Source of the DNA: Balamuthia mandrillaris
Taxonomy: Eukaryota; Discosea; Longamoebia; Balamuthiidae
Reading direction: 5' to 3'
Assembly: GCA_031835245.1 (NCBI GenBank)
Contig: JAVKOQ010000291.1
Coordinates: 1 to 64,000, forward strand
Length of the DNA: 64,000 nucleotides
Shown here: positions 33,778 through 46,000 of the stretch, piece after piece
Position numbering within the stretch: the stretch's first letter is position 1
Layout: every line of letters begins with the position of its first letter
Notes under the pieces: generated by a model
Databases searched by the model: none
Told to the model about the DNA's origin: nothing
Seen by the model: the letters and a program-made list of their open reading frames with translations, nothing else
Program-made: the position numbers and the translations under genes

Positions 33778-34428
33778 ATGGCCTCAAGTGTGCTGGTGGC
33801 TGCAGCAGCATCCTCCGTTGGTACAGCCAGCTCCAGAGCCCATGTCTTCGTCTATGGCTCGCTTATGGCCAGCGAAGTGGTGGAAACCATCCTGGGCAGA
33901 GTCCCGCCGACGCACGACGCCACCCTACACAACTTTCGGCGATACAGCATACGAGGGAGGGTCTACCCTGCCATTCTTCCTCTGAGCCGCCGGCCCCCTT
34001 CCCTCGTGGAGGAGGGAGAGGAGGATCAACGATTCAGCAACGCTCCCACTCACGTCCCCGGAAAGCTTATCACGGACTTGTCCCCTCTGGAATTGGAGAT
34101 CTTTGACAGCTTTGAGGACGACGAATACGTCCGAGAGAGCGTGACGGTTCGCCTCGCCGCCGCCGCCAAGCAACAAGAGGAGGAGGGCAGAGAAGTGCAA
34201 ACGATGGCCTACATTGCTGCCAACAAAATACTGCCAAAGCTCTACGGCAGCTGGGACTACGAGCGGTGGCGGCGAGAGGAGTTGACCGAGTACTTGAAGA
34301 TGTGCAGGAGCTTCATCCAGGACTTCCACCAGCAGCAGCAGCAGGGGCGGGCGGGAGGAGGAGGAGGCAAGGATGCCGATGGGCATGCGGCGGCAGCAGC
34401 AGCAGGCAGCAACGCCGCCCAACACTGA
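33778..34428 (+). CDS. AIG2-like gamma-glutamylcyclotransferase-fold protein
   Basis: A single-exon frame of 216 residues. The pattern HVFVYGSLMASEVVETILGR, then IRGRVYPAIL, then KLITDLSPLELEIFDSFEDD, matches plant AIG2-like and animal GGACT/GGCT-fold proteins. YGSL binds the glutamyl group and the acidic residues of FEDDEY hold the catalytic Glu. Such proteins release 5-oxoproline from glutamyl substrates, but the substrate here is unknown. The last 60 residues are Gln-, Gly- and Ala-rich. The ATG at 33778 is chosen because the longer in-frame extension, to 33709, is basic and unrelated to the family. Confidence 0.85.
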   Translation: MASSVLVAAAASSVGTASSRAHVFVYGSLMASEVVETILGRVPPTHDATLHNFRRYSIRGRVYPAILPLSRRPPSLVEEGEEDQRFSNAPTHVPGKLITDLSPLELEIFDSFEDDEYVRESVTVRLAAAAKQQEEEGREVQTMAYIAANKILPKLYGSWDYERWRREELTEYLKMCRSFIQDFHQQQQQGRAGGGGGKDADGHAAAAAAGSNAAQH

Positions 34429-34723
34429 ATATATGGCCCCTCAACATGATCTCCGCTGCTGACGTGTAGTCCGTGTTTGAGGGGCTGTCGGAGTGACGTG
34501 TACGGCGACGTGGCTTGCTCCCATTGGGCCAGATCAGCACGCCAAATCACCAACAACAAAAAGTAAAATAAACAAAAACCACCACCGCAAGAGCTGCGAC
34601 ACACCCAGCCAACACTTTCATACAAGTAACGAAGACAACAACCTTTGTGTTATCTATCAAGAACTCTAGAGTTGTTGCATTCCGCTGCTGCCTCCCCACA
34701 AGCTTTTTACTCTTTCACTCAGC

Positions 34724-35757
34724 ATGTATCATACACGGTGTAGGCAGCTGCATATGGTCGGTTTGGCCGTTTTCCTGTCCTGTTTCCTCTCGTTGGTAAC
34801 AGCGGAGAACGCGGTTTCAGAGGAGACCAACCTATTGCACACGATGGAGCAACCAGCCCCAGAAGGGGCTCAATTCGGAGGATATCTGCCCTCCACTGTG
34901 CAGGAGAGTGTGCCATCAACAGAGTCAAACGAACCGGAACAGGCTCAGCTATCAAGAAAGGGCGACACGTTCTACGGCTGGCATCACTGCTATGGGGAGG
35001 ACGCCTCCTCCCTCCTCACAACCTACACTGTGGAAGCCCGCTTGGTAGCTACGCTGCATGGAGAACCTGGTTAGTTCTTCTTCTTTACGGTTTTTTTTGA
35101 ATCAACTAAAAACGCTTTGCTCACCCATGCACCACAGGCATAGAAATAGAAGTGTGGGGCAATGCCAACAGCCCCATCGATGAGGCTCTCTACAAGTTCA
35201 CCATTTGGGAAGAGCGGACGGGTCAACGCATCAAGTACAAAGGAGAGGGCACCCTTAGCCCATACAACGTGTGCTGCAACTTCCTGGACAACAGCAACTG
35301 CACGGTGGACAGGTTCTTGGAGAACGAAGACGAGCACTATGAGCAATCCGCAGGAGGAACAGGTGTGGGATGGTTGGTCCATGACTGCCCTATCCAAGGA
35401 AGCTTCCGAGGAAGAGCATCACGGCCGTTGTTCCGAACGGAGGCTGGCAAATATGAGGTGGAGCTGTCGATAGTGGCGGCCCGCAACGGAGCCCCCTTGA
35501 AGGAGGAGCAGAGCGAGTTGCTGTGCGTGGTCGTTCCATTTCATTTCAAGGGCCACGTGGCTGGCTCTCCAGAGTGGAGGTTGGGGGATGCCGCTGCTCA
35601 TGCAGAGGAGGATGTGGACGTGGAAGAAGACAAGGAAGTAACGTTGGACCGGTTAGTGGCCGCCATGCAACATCAAAGACTTCGTGACGTTGTAGATAGC
35701 ATTTCGTTGAAAGACGAGGAGGAGAAGGGGAAGGAGGAGGGTGCTGCTGCTCTGTGA
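34724..35757 (+). CDS. Secreted Cys-rich protein, possibly ML (NPC2-like) fold
   Basis: Two exons (34724-35069 and 35138-35757) encode about 320 residues. A signal peptide is clear (LHMVGLAVFLSCFLSLVTA, then AEN). Downstream are scattered Cys in HHCYG, NVCCNFLD, SNCTVDR, DCPIQG and LLCVVV. The CPIQG pattern and the beta-strand-like composition recall ML-domain lipid-binding proteins, but most of the sequence does not align. NCT is an N-glycosylation site. The last 80 residues are Glu/Asp-rich. The protein should be secreted or lysosomal; the family is a guess. Confidence 0.55.
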
Positions 35758-35829
35758 TTGTTATGTGTATTTATTTATTTATTACACCTTTTTTTTTTTG
35801 CTTGACTGCAAAACGAAAATAGAACTGCT

Positions 35830-36647
35830 CTACTTGGCTTTGCCAGCCCTGGCAACTTCGGCGTCGAGGAGGGTCATGGCTTCCAAGACTAAGGCTTGGC
35901 TGCTCTCCACGATGCAACCGTTTAGTACCATCTCGTCAATGATAAAATGAGCCCGTTCGATGTTGAACATGATCTGTTTGTCGGAAGCAATGCGGTTGGT
36001 TTTACAAATAGAAAGAAAGTGGAGGTCGGGGTTGTGAAAGTCAAAGAACAAAAAACGTACATCCAGCTCGCACTGTTGTGGCAAAGCGAAAGCGAAGGTT
36101 AGTTAAAAAAGGCATTCAAAGGAGCAGTTCTGGGGAGTGAAGAAGCGGTACCACTCGCTCAAAGTACTTGTCTAACGTTTCCACAAGGTTATGTATGAAC
36201 TCATATACACCCAATTCGTTCTGAATGGAAGAAAGAAAGAGGCTTAGCAAAGAGAATAGACCTGTGGATAAAACAACGGGAAGGTTGTACCTCTGTATTG
36301 TCAATGCCAACTATGAAAAAAAGGGAGGCGTAACGCCGGTACACCACCTTGTGATTTTGGTGTTCCATGAAGGAGCACTAACCCAACCAACCGCATGCAA
36401 AGCAAAGAAGCCATTATAACATTTTTAAAAGATAAACAACGTGCAACAAGAAAGAGGAGAAGAAAAAGCAAACAAACAAAGAGGGTATGGTAGAAGAAGG
36501 GCCAAACCTGTCGCTCTGACCGCAACAAGCATTTCCGAACAATTTCTGTCTCAAAAGAAGCCCTTTCTTCCGCGCTTTTCCATTCCGAATAATACTTGGA
36601 CACCCGCGTTTGTCCTTGCTTGTTTACCAACAAGATAAACTCAATCA
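35830..36647 (-). CDS. AP4S1: AP-4 complex sigma subunit
   Basis: Five exons (36647-36508, 36377-36291, 36220-36152, 36072-36061, 35973-35830). The N-terminus is FILLVNKQGQTRVSKYY, then CLLRSERQCSFMEHQNHKVV, FFIVGIDNTENELGVYEFI, HNLVETLDKYFERV, CELDIMFNIERAHFIIDEMV and LNGCIVESSQ. The VNKQGQTRVSKYY and NELGVYEFIHN blocks fit AP-4 better than AP-1, AP-2 or AP-3. The sigma subunit is the small chain of the coat that carries cargo from the trans-Golgi network. The 12-nt exon encodes CELD, part of the family's ELDI motif. The remainder (about 150 residues) matches the family length. Confidence 0.92.
36061..36072 (-). other. AP4S1: 12-nt microexon of AP-4 sigma
   Basis: The plus strand reads ATCCAGCTCGCA, so the exon is TGCGAGCTGGAT on the minus strand, encoding CELD. 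It is flanked by an acceptor (ccacaacag) and a donor (gtacgt), and neighbouring exons are in phase 0. Confidence 0.85.
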
Positions 36648-36721
36648 TCTCTTCTCTTTCTCGTTCTTTTTTTTTTGTTGAAATAAAAAAGGAATGGTAA
36701 GTGGCAAGTGTCGATCTGGTC

Positions 36722-37704
36722 TCAGGGGGGGCCAGTACCAGCAGAGGAGGGTGCAGAAGAAGCAGCAGTGTTGTTGGCATTGCGGGTGAGGGCGTGGAGG
36801 ATAGAGGTCTGTTTCAAGGTTTTTGAAGGGGAGCCAAAGATGGGACCGCCTCCTCTTCTTCTGGTGGGCTGTTCTGGGGTTGCTCGTCGCTGCGCCTGTT
36901 TTTTGTTGGGGCTGAAGACTGGGGTTGGGGTTGATTCTGGTTGCTTTCGTTTGTGAGGGGAAGTGGAGGCATTTGGTTTGGTGTCGTCCGTGAAAGATGA
37001 ACACGCTTCTTTTTCCGTTTCTCTCTCTTGTTCGATTTCTTTCTGCGGCACTTCTCGTTGCTCTTCTTCGTCCTCTTCCTCTTTGATGATAATGGTGTCG
37101 GGCTCTTGTTTAATTACAACTTGAGTATCCTGTTGTGCAGTTGACGAATGGTTATGCTGTTGTGATTTATCTCCAGAGGGTGGTGCACGTTTGGCGGCAT
37201 CAAAAAATGACTCCAACCGCTTTGTTGTTTTTTTCCTGACTTTGGGTTCTAACTTATCTACAAAAATGCCCATTCCCCTGAGCACACGAAAAAAAAGTCA
37301 TGAATAAATTTTTTAAAAAAAGAAGCCAAACACTACGAACCTAACTTCATGGGGCGGGATTCCTCGTTGTTGGTACAATGTATATACACTTCTGGCCAGA
37401 ACGGCGGGGTCATCGGTGGGATGGCTCAACGTAACGGAATTGCTGACCTCTATGAATGCTCCAACGTCCATTACTTTGTCTGGCTCTTGATCACTGTCTT
37501 TGCGTTTAATCTGTGTTCACATGAGTGTGGAGATATGATATATAATAAGAAACTTATGATAATAAACACCAATCAAAGCATTGCAATACCTTCACGGTAA
37601 CCCTCGAAGCCATCACGCTAAGTGGAGACATTCTTTTGACAACTTCGGCTGATAGATTGCTGATAAACGTTTTCACCTGCAAATCGAAGGGATTGTTCAG
37701 ATGC

Positions 37705-37738
<34 letters not shown>

Positions 37739-39479
37739 AAAGAGAGAGCATGATGCTACCTGTTCATGTGTTGTGAATCGGACTCCCCAGCTTATCTGAG
37801 CGCCAACAGACTTTTGTTCCTGGTTTGCGTTTGGGTTAGGCTTTTTTAAAACAATTTTGCGATGTAACGCACATTAGCCATCTTCAATGGACGGTTGTCA
37901 ATGCCACGAGCGAACTCCCATAACATTGAGCCTTTGGCTTTCCCAAAGGCTTTTTGTAATGCGTCCTTTGAATGCGCCAAAAGTTCGCTTACTTTCGTAA
38001 CTCCCAAGGTTGCAAGTTTCTTTGTTGTGGAGGGACCCACTCCAGGCAGCTCCCCAACTGGCAAACCATTTAAAAATTGTGGTACTTCCTCCGGGACCAG
38101 GTGGTACTGTTACATACGATGCGGATGAGCAAATAAGTTTCTAAACAAGCGTTTAGCAAGTTACCTGGCCATTTGGTTTGGCTTTCTTTGTGGCTAATCG
38201 TGCTAGCAGTAAGTTATGGGCTGATAAAGAAAGCATGAGAACGGTTGAGGAACAAAAAAAACTGAAATAAGGAGTACCAATGCCGGCACTTGCTGTACAA
38301 CCGGTTTGTTCAAATATCTCTCGACGAATTTGGCAAGCAACCTGCTCGCCGTCACCATAAGTGGAGACATCTAAGAATGCCTCATCAGCGCTAACTGCCT
38401 GCACGTAGTGGGTATACTTGAAGAAGATGCTGTAAATTTGCTTGGACACCTGTTCATATTTGTCATATTCGCATGGAAAGACCTGAAGTTCTGGACAGAG
38501 CTTACGAGCTTCCCTTACATACATTCTCGCCTTTATTCCTGCAGTGAAACCACACAAAAGGGCTTCAGCAGCAGTGAAAAAACAGAAAAACCAAGGAAGG
38601 ATAATGCGCACCGTATTTCTTTGCTTCGTAGGAACAGGCTGCGACCTCTGACGTGCCCTCGCTGTTACGAGAAGGGCAAACCACAAGAGGCTGTCCTCGC
38701 AACCACGGATGATCACGTATGGTAACGCTTGCGTAGAAACAATCCTTCCATGGTCGCCAAAGAAAAAGCAACGACAAGAACAGAACATATGAGAAGGTAT
38801 GGTTGATAATTGGGATAGGAAAGAGCACAATACCATGTCCACATGAAGAAAGAACCTGCGGGACGGCAATGATGGAGCACTGAGGCAGCCATAGTCGGGG
38901 ATGACGCTCTCTTCCTTTGTCTGGTGATGCTGCACCGCGGTAGCGAGCGGCGATCCAATAGTGGCTGCTGATACACCATAGCTCAACCGCTTGTTGGTAG
39001 CAGCGGTGGAGCGCCTGAGAGGAGAGGAGATACCAGACGACGGTGGAGAACCTTCACAGGAGGCATCATTGCTGGACGAAGAGCTGCTACCAAAGTTGGA
39101 GTTGCCACTGGAAGGTGAGTCCGTGTTCTTTGCGTCCGTAGAGCGGGCTAACATTGCTTGTGGTTGCACCTTTTGAGCAACCATTTTCTGCATCTGCATC
39201 CTCCACGAGGAAAGGTGATGGAAGGTTGAAGTCCTGTGGGTGAAGTCGGTTGGGTGAAGAGGAGGATCAGAAGAGGAACGTTTGGCAAAGGTGGAGTCTT
39301 ACTCACTGGTAATATTGCTCTACGAAGTTAGGAATGGCCAAGGAAGGCGCTTCTCTGGCGGGCAGTGTCCCTGCAGCTTGGCCTGGCACTGTTCTTGCTT
39401 CGTGATCAGCATACCGACCGTGCGGTTGTTGACGTGGTAAATTTGTTGCTGCCGTGAAAGATACTGGTGGCGCATCCAT
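36722..39479 (-). CDS. REV1: REV1-type Y-family DNA polymerase without an evident BRCT domain
   Basis: About ten exons begin at the ATG at 39479; the first ends at 39307 and the second is 39233-38834. Joined at the first intron the product reads PNFVEQYYQTSTFHHLSSWR, matching the REV1 N-digit. The palm has HVDMDCFYASVTIRDHPWLR, then GTSEVAACSYEAKKYG and AVSADEAFLDV with the catalytic DE. QYHLVPEEVPQFL, LPGVGPSTTKKLATLGVT (helix-hairpin-helix) and KSVGAQISWGVRF follow. The last exon carries TKRLESFFDAAKR, like the PCNA-binding peptide of Pol eta. REV1 inserts dCMP opposite lesions and recruits other polymerases. No BRCT or C-terminal domain was seen. The residue pair that specifies dCMP (RL in human and yeast) reads TF here. 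Confidence 0.85.
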
Positions 39480-39802
39480 GGTTTTGCGCTGCTCTGGTTT
39501 ACCCGTTGTTGCTCTTCGTTGCAGCTTGCATGGGGTTTGCGTGTAATTAAAATTCTGTTCCTGGAATATTTTGGCAGCCAGCTGGCTGAAACATTTATTT
39601 TTTGTTCCTCGCAAATTTTTCGCAAACGAAAAACATTATTTGCCGACCAAGAATGCAAGAAAGCCAACAGGGGCCTCCGTCACCGGTTCGCTTTCCTTCC
39701 GATCATCTGGACGTTGCTTCTTCCTCGGCGTGTGGTAGGTACGCTTTTGTGGTGTGAATCAGGTTAAGTCCGTCAGTGCTCTTACCCTTTGCTGCTGTTG
39801 TT
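39480..39802. promoter_or_regulatory. Divergent region between REV1 and the SET-domain gene
   Basis: This 323-bp gap between outward-facing genes has no supported coding sequence beyond possible extensions of the REV1 N-terminus. A BRCT domain would have to fit here, and none was seen. Confidence 0.4.
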
Positions 39803-41119
39803 ATGGTAGGTCGCTATCTGATTGCAAAAGAAGACCTCGTTGCAGGACAGGTAGTCTTCGAGGCACGGCCTTGGTTATCCGTATCACGCGCCAACTGTAA
39901 AGAGAGACTTTGCCAGTATTGCTTGTATGTTGAAGGCAAAGCGTTGCCATTTTCTTGCGAACTCTGCCAACATTTTTGGTATTGCTCCCCTGAATGTCGC
40001 ACAAATGACAGCCGTTTGCATGGCACCACGCCAGAGTGCGCCATATGGAGGTCTATGAACGATACTCAAGCCCTCGGACAAACCCCTATTCCCTTCAAAC
40101 CGAAGTACCTCTCCCTCGTCCGACTGTTGATCCGCATGATATGCTGCCGTATTTTGGAAGAGCAACCAACAAACATTACAGACAATGCTTTGTCACCGAC
40201 TCAACTTCAAAGCGATGATAATGTGGGTTGCTATGCTGACTTTGCGCAACTGATAAGCAATAGAGAAAGTACACAACCTAAATATTTGGAATGGTACAGT
40301 CGGATTGCCCAAGTAGTGCATGAAGCCTTTGCCAACGCCAAATCATACTTGGGACTGGTGCCCAGCGTTGACGAGCTTGTAACACTGCTGTGCATTGTGC
40401 AGGTATGAGAACTTTTTATTTGTGTAGTTTTAAGGCAATTGTCAGCTGAGCTTGCAATTCACAATACACTGTAGTGCAACGCTTTTGAAATCAGCGGTGA
40501 TGAGGATGAAAGCTATGGCATAAGCCTATACCCTTGGGTGGCATTGACCAACCACAGGTTAGTTCTTTCTATGATGAGCGAGGCATGTTGTCCTTCGTGC
40601 TTGTTAAAAAAAGCTTTAAACAAACAGCTGCCAACCCAATAGCGTTTATGTGAAAGACAAAACTTTGTTACAACGTTCCTTACCCTCAAAGGATTCATAC
40701 GAAAACGACCAAGTTGAACGCCATGACACCAAGGCCTGCCTTGGAGATAAAGGCTGGAAGAAGCTGTTCATGCTGCGTGATGTCCAGAGAGGCGAGGAAG
40801 TAACCATCAGCTACATCGATCTACGGCATAGTTCTCCAGAGCGGTTAGCCAAGTTGAGTCGTTGCTGGTATTTTACGTGCCAGTGTGCTTCGTGCAACGA
40901 TATCTCAGAGTCAGAAGGGTACCTACCATCCTTCCCTTCACTTTAGCTGCTTTCCCAGACAATTTAAATGATGTGAGCTTACATTCTCTTTAAAGGTATC
41001 GGTATAATCTGCGTTTTCTTTGTTGCCAACGGAATTGCCTCGGGTTTAGAGTGCCTTGGCTTACCTCCTCAGAGACGGTCTTTTTCTGCAGCGGATGTGA
41101 GTGGCGTTCTCCATGCTGA
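39803..41119 (+). CDS. SMYD-like SET and MYND domain protein
   Basis: Four exons (39803 to about 40403, about 40474-40558, 40628 to about 40918, about 40997-41119) encode about 366 residues. The start, VGRYLIAKEDLVAGQVVFEA, is the first SET strand region. A MYND zinc finger follows: CQYC, CELCQHFWYCSPEC, then LHGTTPEC. After a helical region come YPWVALTNHSCQPNS (substrate- and SAM-binding NHSC), RGEEVTISYIDL and CQCASC. The last exon adds CCQRNC and FCSGC, another zinc site. This order is typical of SMYD lysine methyltransferases. ISYIDL and NHSC are the two signature motifs, so it may be active. The start is an in-frame ATG inside the usual N-terminal region, so an upstream exon is possible. 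Confidence 0.85.
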
Positions 41120-41438
41120 AGCCACACCGCCGCTGTGCGAAGAATGGACAACAAACATGCCTGAGGGTGCATCCTTAAATTAATAAATTAATGACCAAAT
41201 AAAGTGTCTCTTGGGTTTGAGTATTATTATTATTATTATTAAACGTGGTCTTGTCTGGAATAGGAATAAGAAAACCTTTTTTCTGTGCCCCTTCGAGAAG
41301 GAACAAGTCCCTTCCCCCCCTTTGCTGTCAAAAATATCAAAAGACCCAAGGTGGAGACGAGTAAGAGGGATAGGAAGTGAGAAAAATATAACAGGGCGAC
41401 TATTACTTTCAAGTTCATCCTTGGCAACAGTATAGTAG
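41120..41438. other. Intergenic region before the homeobox gene
   Basis: The 319 bases hold an ATT repeat near 41223-41240 and no supported gene. They carry the 3' flank of the SET gene and the promoter of the homeobox gene. Confidence 0.4.
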
Positions 41439-42808
41439 ATGGTTTGTTTTATCATTATGCCTTTTACTTTTGAAAGCGAAGCAACGACCGCTCTTCAGCA
41501 CTACACATTTCACAAAAAAGATAAAAGCGTTGCTTGTGCTTCAAAGGAAAGGCCGGAGGAGGTCGCACCTCATGAAGCAGAGCCCTCTCCGACTCACAAA
41601 CGTAAGAGAAAGGAAGGAGAAGATGAGTGCGTAAACATTTTGACTTCTGTTGGTCTCTGCCAACTCAACTTTTTTGATCCAAACAACACAGGGAAATACA
41701 AGACGGCGCATCGTTGCTGGTGAACCTGTTTAATGCCTCTGGAAAGACCTCCTCCCCTTCTCCTTCGCAGTCCATGGGAAGTGCCACCTCTTCCTTTCTT
41801 GTGGTATCCGCACCAACCTTCAGCACCCCCAATATCCCATCTTTGACCACCAGCTGCCCTGCGGCGGGGTCTGTCCCTGCCTCTCCCCCTGTTATGACTT
41901 TGCTTTCCGCGTCTCCTTCTTTAGCATCGCTAAGGAAGAAGAAGAGAAAACGACGAAGAACATCCCCAGAAGAACAACGTATTCTGGAAGCTGTGTTCGA
42001 GCGAGAGCAAATGCCAGACCGACAGGTCCGTCTGAACCTTGCAAGACAGGTAAGTGAAACTACTTATTTCCTTTTACCTTCCGAAACACTACACTACCCC
42101 CAACAAACTTTCATTTGTGAGTTTGCTCACTTGTGTGACTGTTCAACCCATCAGTTAAACATGACACCCCGAGAGGTTCAAGTGTGGTTTCAAAACAAGA
42201 GACAGAAGCTGAAGAGGAATAACGAATCCTTGGCTGCCTACATGAGACAAAGACGAGAACAGGAAAAATTAAATGCGCTGCGGGCAGCTCAGGTTGCCGA
42301 ACAGCAACAACATGGCTCCGACATGAAAGCGGATAGTTTTCAGCTCCCTTCTGCAGTATCTCTCAGCTGTAAGTATTCCTTCTCGGCCTTTGTTCTCACT
42401 TTCTTTACTTGCGCTCTTGCGTCTCGTTGTTTTGTTAGCACAGCTGACTGATTCATTCTTCGCTATCCCAATGTAGTAGTACCGCCAGTGAACTGGACAC
42501 CAACTGCCTCTCTTGCTGCTGCAACGACCACTACCTTTGCGACCAGCGTGACTACCAATGGTGCGTCTGGTCTTGCTGCCGCTTTGACCACTGCAATGGC
42601 ACCATCCTCGCCAGACCGTTCGCCTCCCACCCGCTCCTCTCCCTTCTCTTTCAATCTCTCCTCTCCCTCCTCCCCCGCCTCCTCTACCTCGGAGGACCTC
42701 AGCAACCATGCAGCTCCTCCTCCCAAACACAACATCCAAGGAAGTATGCAATCTGACAAGGCTAAAGTAAAGGAAGAGATAGAGAGTGGCAGTGATGAAA
42801 AGGCTTGA
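41439..42808 (+). CDS. Homeobox transcription factor
   Basis: Four exons (41439-41626, 41692-42049, 42155-42368, 42477-42808) encode about 363 residues. The homeodomain spans the second and third exons: RRRTSPEEQRILEAVFEREQ, then RLNLARQLNMTPREVQVW and WFQNKRQKLKR, the recognition helix. Between TSPEEQ and the recognition helix it has the canonical 60-residue spacing. The intron falls between helix 2 and helix 3. The N-terminal region is disordered and charged. The C-terminal part is Ala/Thr/Ser/Pro-rich and probably regulatory. Two in-frame ATGs (41439 and 41457) can start it. Its targets are unknown. Confidence 0.88.
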
Positions 42809-43079
42809 AAGAAAGCAAGCTGATGTTTGGTGCAGCGGCAGCAGCAGCAGCAGCAAGAGAGGCAGGGGAAAGGACATGTTTTTAGTTCAGTGGGAAAAAA
42901 AATAATAAAAAGAAACGCGCTGACAACAACAATAATGAATGGGGTGGTCCTGCCACAGGTTCGATCCACACTGATGGCAATTACGTTTTGTTTAAGGGGG
43001 ACCTCCTCTTGCGGGAACAAAAAAACAAAAGGGGAGAAGAAGAAAGACAAAAGAAAGGGCAACACCGCCCACCAAGAAG

Positions 43080-46000
43080 ATGAGCCAACGCGCCCTCTCT
43101 CCTGCTGAGGCGCAGGAAATTGGAGAGTGCATCCAGAGACAGCTCTCATGGGAGGAGTTGCCGCTTCACCTCCAGAAATGCTTTCACGAGTCTGAGGCGG
43201 CCTGGCACGCTTATGTCCAGTCCTACAGCGTACAGCACCAGCTGCGATGGAAGCAATCCCTAGTCAAGCGTGTCATACTGGATGAAAGGCACTACTACGA
43301 GGAGCTTGTTGCTTGGAGCCGTTCTCATTTCATGGTTTGCTAGTTATTAAATTTCTCAGTTTTGTTCAACGCTTACTATTCTATTATCTTTACTTTTTCC
43401 ATCACCTCAGCTTTATCCCTACCACCTCTCCGATGTGCTTTGTAAGGGCTTGCGCCTCACTCCTTTCAAATACTATCTCAAAATGATGCATGATGTGATG
43501 AAAGCTGGTACGTTTGCTCCCACACCACCTCCTGTACCTTTACTGCTCGGCTTACTGGGCTACCTCTTCGCTTCTCTTCTCAACAGATCGTTCCTATGAT
43601 ACTCTGCCCAACTTTACGGCTGCTGATGGTACGTGAGTGTGTTGTAAAACCATTTAAGTTTTCGTTTCCAGAACAAACAACATGTATTCACTTGTTGTGC
43701 TCGCAGGTGTGCGCTTGTTGGGCATCGGCCGTAACCAATTCATAGACATCATGAACTCGCTGCGGTCCAAGGTATTACTTTGCTTACTGCAATACCAACA
43801 ACACCAGCTGGACTAACATTGGTGATGGTTGGTTTGCTATTCAGTCGTGGCTTTGGAAGAAGAAACGCAACGCAATTTATGAGCTGCTGCCGAAACATCC
43901 AGTCAATGTGCAGCTGCAACATTGGTGGATTGTGCATGTGAGCTTCGTTACTGAGGATGACGTTAAAGTAAATAGTGCCTTTCCATTCTTTTTTGCTTTA
44001 AATTCATCAACAACTAACACCATTTTTTTAGAACTGCACCAGGACGGAAGTTGCTATCATTGACAGGCTTATCAATGGAGGACCAAGACAAGCGGGCCAG
44101 CTGGACAAGAAGTCTGTGCATAGCCTTTATACCAAAGGACTGATATACGTGGAGGTGCCAATTTATGATGACGATTTCATCATAGGTTTGTTCTTTCTTT
44201 TCAAACGGATGTTTTTTGTGTAACTCACCATCAACATGACTGCTTTTCAAAAAAGTTCCCCCATTGGAAGGGTTTGTGATGAATAGGGCAAGCGGAGATT
44301 ATTTTGAGGAGCTGTTGTACAAGCTATTTATATCATTGGACGAACACACCAACATTAAACAGCTAGCAAGCATTCTGCAAATAGATGTGGCCATGGTGGT
44401 GGTAAGCCATCGCTTGTATTTATCTCCCTCTTGACAATGATCTAGATCACACTCTTCTCACATGCCATATTTACAGCAAGCTGTGTCAATGTATATACGC
44501 CTAGGGTTTGCAAAGAAAAAGAACGTTGAGGAACTGGACTCATCTGTGAGTACACTCCTCCTATTGTGTGACATTTTCACACTGCTTATAACTCTCAATT
44601 ACAGGATATCAGCGTCGAAGACCTTGCTCAAAAGAAGAAAAAATGGCATTCTTCTTGGCTTTTCCAAGCTGCCACTGCCACTGCACAAACTCCTGATGAA
44701 CCTGCCAACTACCAAGTACACCCTAAGTAATTACCTCCCTTTGTTTACTCAGCATGTTGCTTAACATGCTAACAATAATCTTGTAACAAAACATCCCTAC
44801 TCTAGCCTTCCTTCTTTGAACAAGAAGAATTCAAATTCTCCGGTTGTTGCACCGAGCAAGCATTCCCTTTCCTTCCCATTTTCACCAGAATATACGGGCG
44901 CCTCACCCCAAGCTGCCCAAACACCCTCTCCTGCTACTTCCCCCACTGCCTCCCCTTTGCCACCTCGATCCATTGGCAAGCGCATCGGTCTGCTTTTCGA
45001 CTCCTCCATAACTGCCTATCTGATGATGGGAAACCTCGGAATGGGGCTCAAAACTCACGCTGTTACCATCTTTGAAGTCGGAAAGCTTTCCGATGAGGCT
45101 CTTGACAGCTTCATGGAAGAATTAGAAGGTACAAGCATTCAAGTCATCTACGTACATTCGTTTGAATTTGAGCTCATCGCTTTAATTCATTGCTGTAGGT
45201 GTGGACTCCTCAGCAGAGGGCGAAGCCCAAACGTATGTGGACCATGCCATTTCTTTGAGAAATGTTATCAAGTTCCTTCGTTATAGTCCACACGTTTTTG
45301 GAGGACAGCTAGGATTGGATCTCCTTCGTTGCGAGCGCATCAACAGTTTGGATGAATCTACTAAACTTAGGGTTTGCTGTTTTCTTTGTGAGCGAGAACG
45401 TGTGTGTATGCGTATCTGAACACGGCCTAACTTCATTTTTCCAACCCTGTATTAGCTGCTCGAAAAAAACTATGAGATACTTATTTCAATGGCCCCCATT
45501 ACAGCGGAATCGCAAATTGGCACCCGACTAATGCCAAACCATTTTGGGCCTCCTCTGCCTGAAGTCAATTCTATTTGGTTTCAGCTATACATATGTCACA
45601 TAACGGGATATGGCCCGCCTACAGTGCTCTACCCTGCTGGCACTCGGGTCATACATTTTCCGCTCCTTTTCAAGGCACGTTTCATCATTATTTTCCCGGC
45701 TATGTGACTAACCTCTAAACTTTTCGCCAGCAATGGGAGCAGGTCCGCGTGATTGCTTGGGACAGTGAGCCTTTAATCCTCCCTACCAATGCGCTATTGC
45801 CAACCCTCAACCGCTTGCTTACCTCATCACCAGTGTGTGTGCAAGGTTACAGTCGCCACAAATCCTCGCCTTACACTGTTCACATACCGTTCCCTCTCCC
45901 AAAGGATGAACACGATGGCCTTGGGCCAGGTTTGCTCCTGTCTCTCGCTCGCTAACTTGCTCACGACTAAAGGCTTTTCGTTTACAGAGAAAAGCTACAG

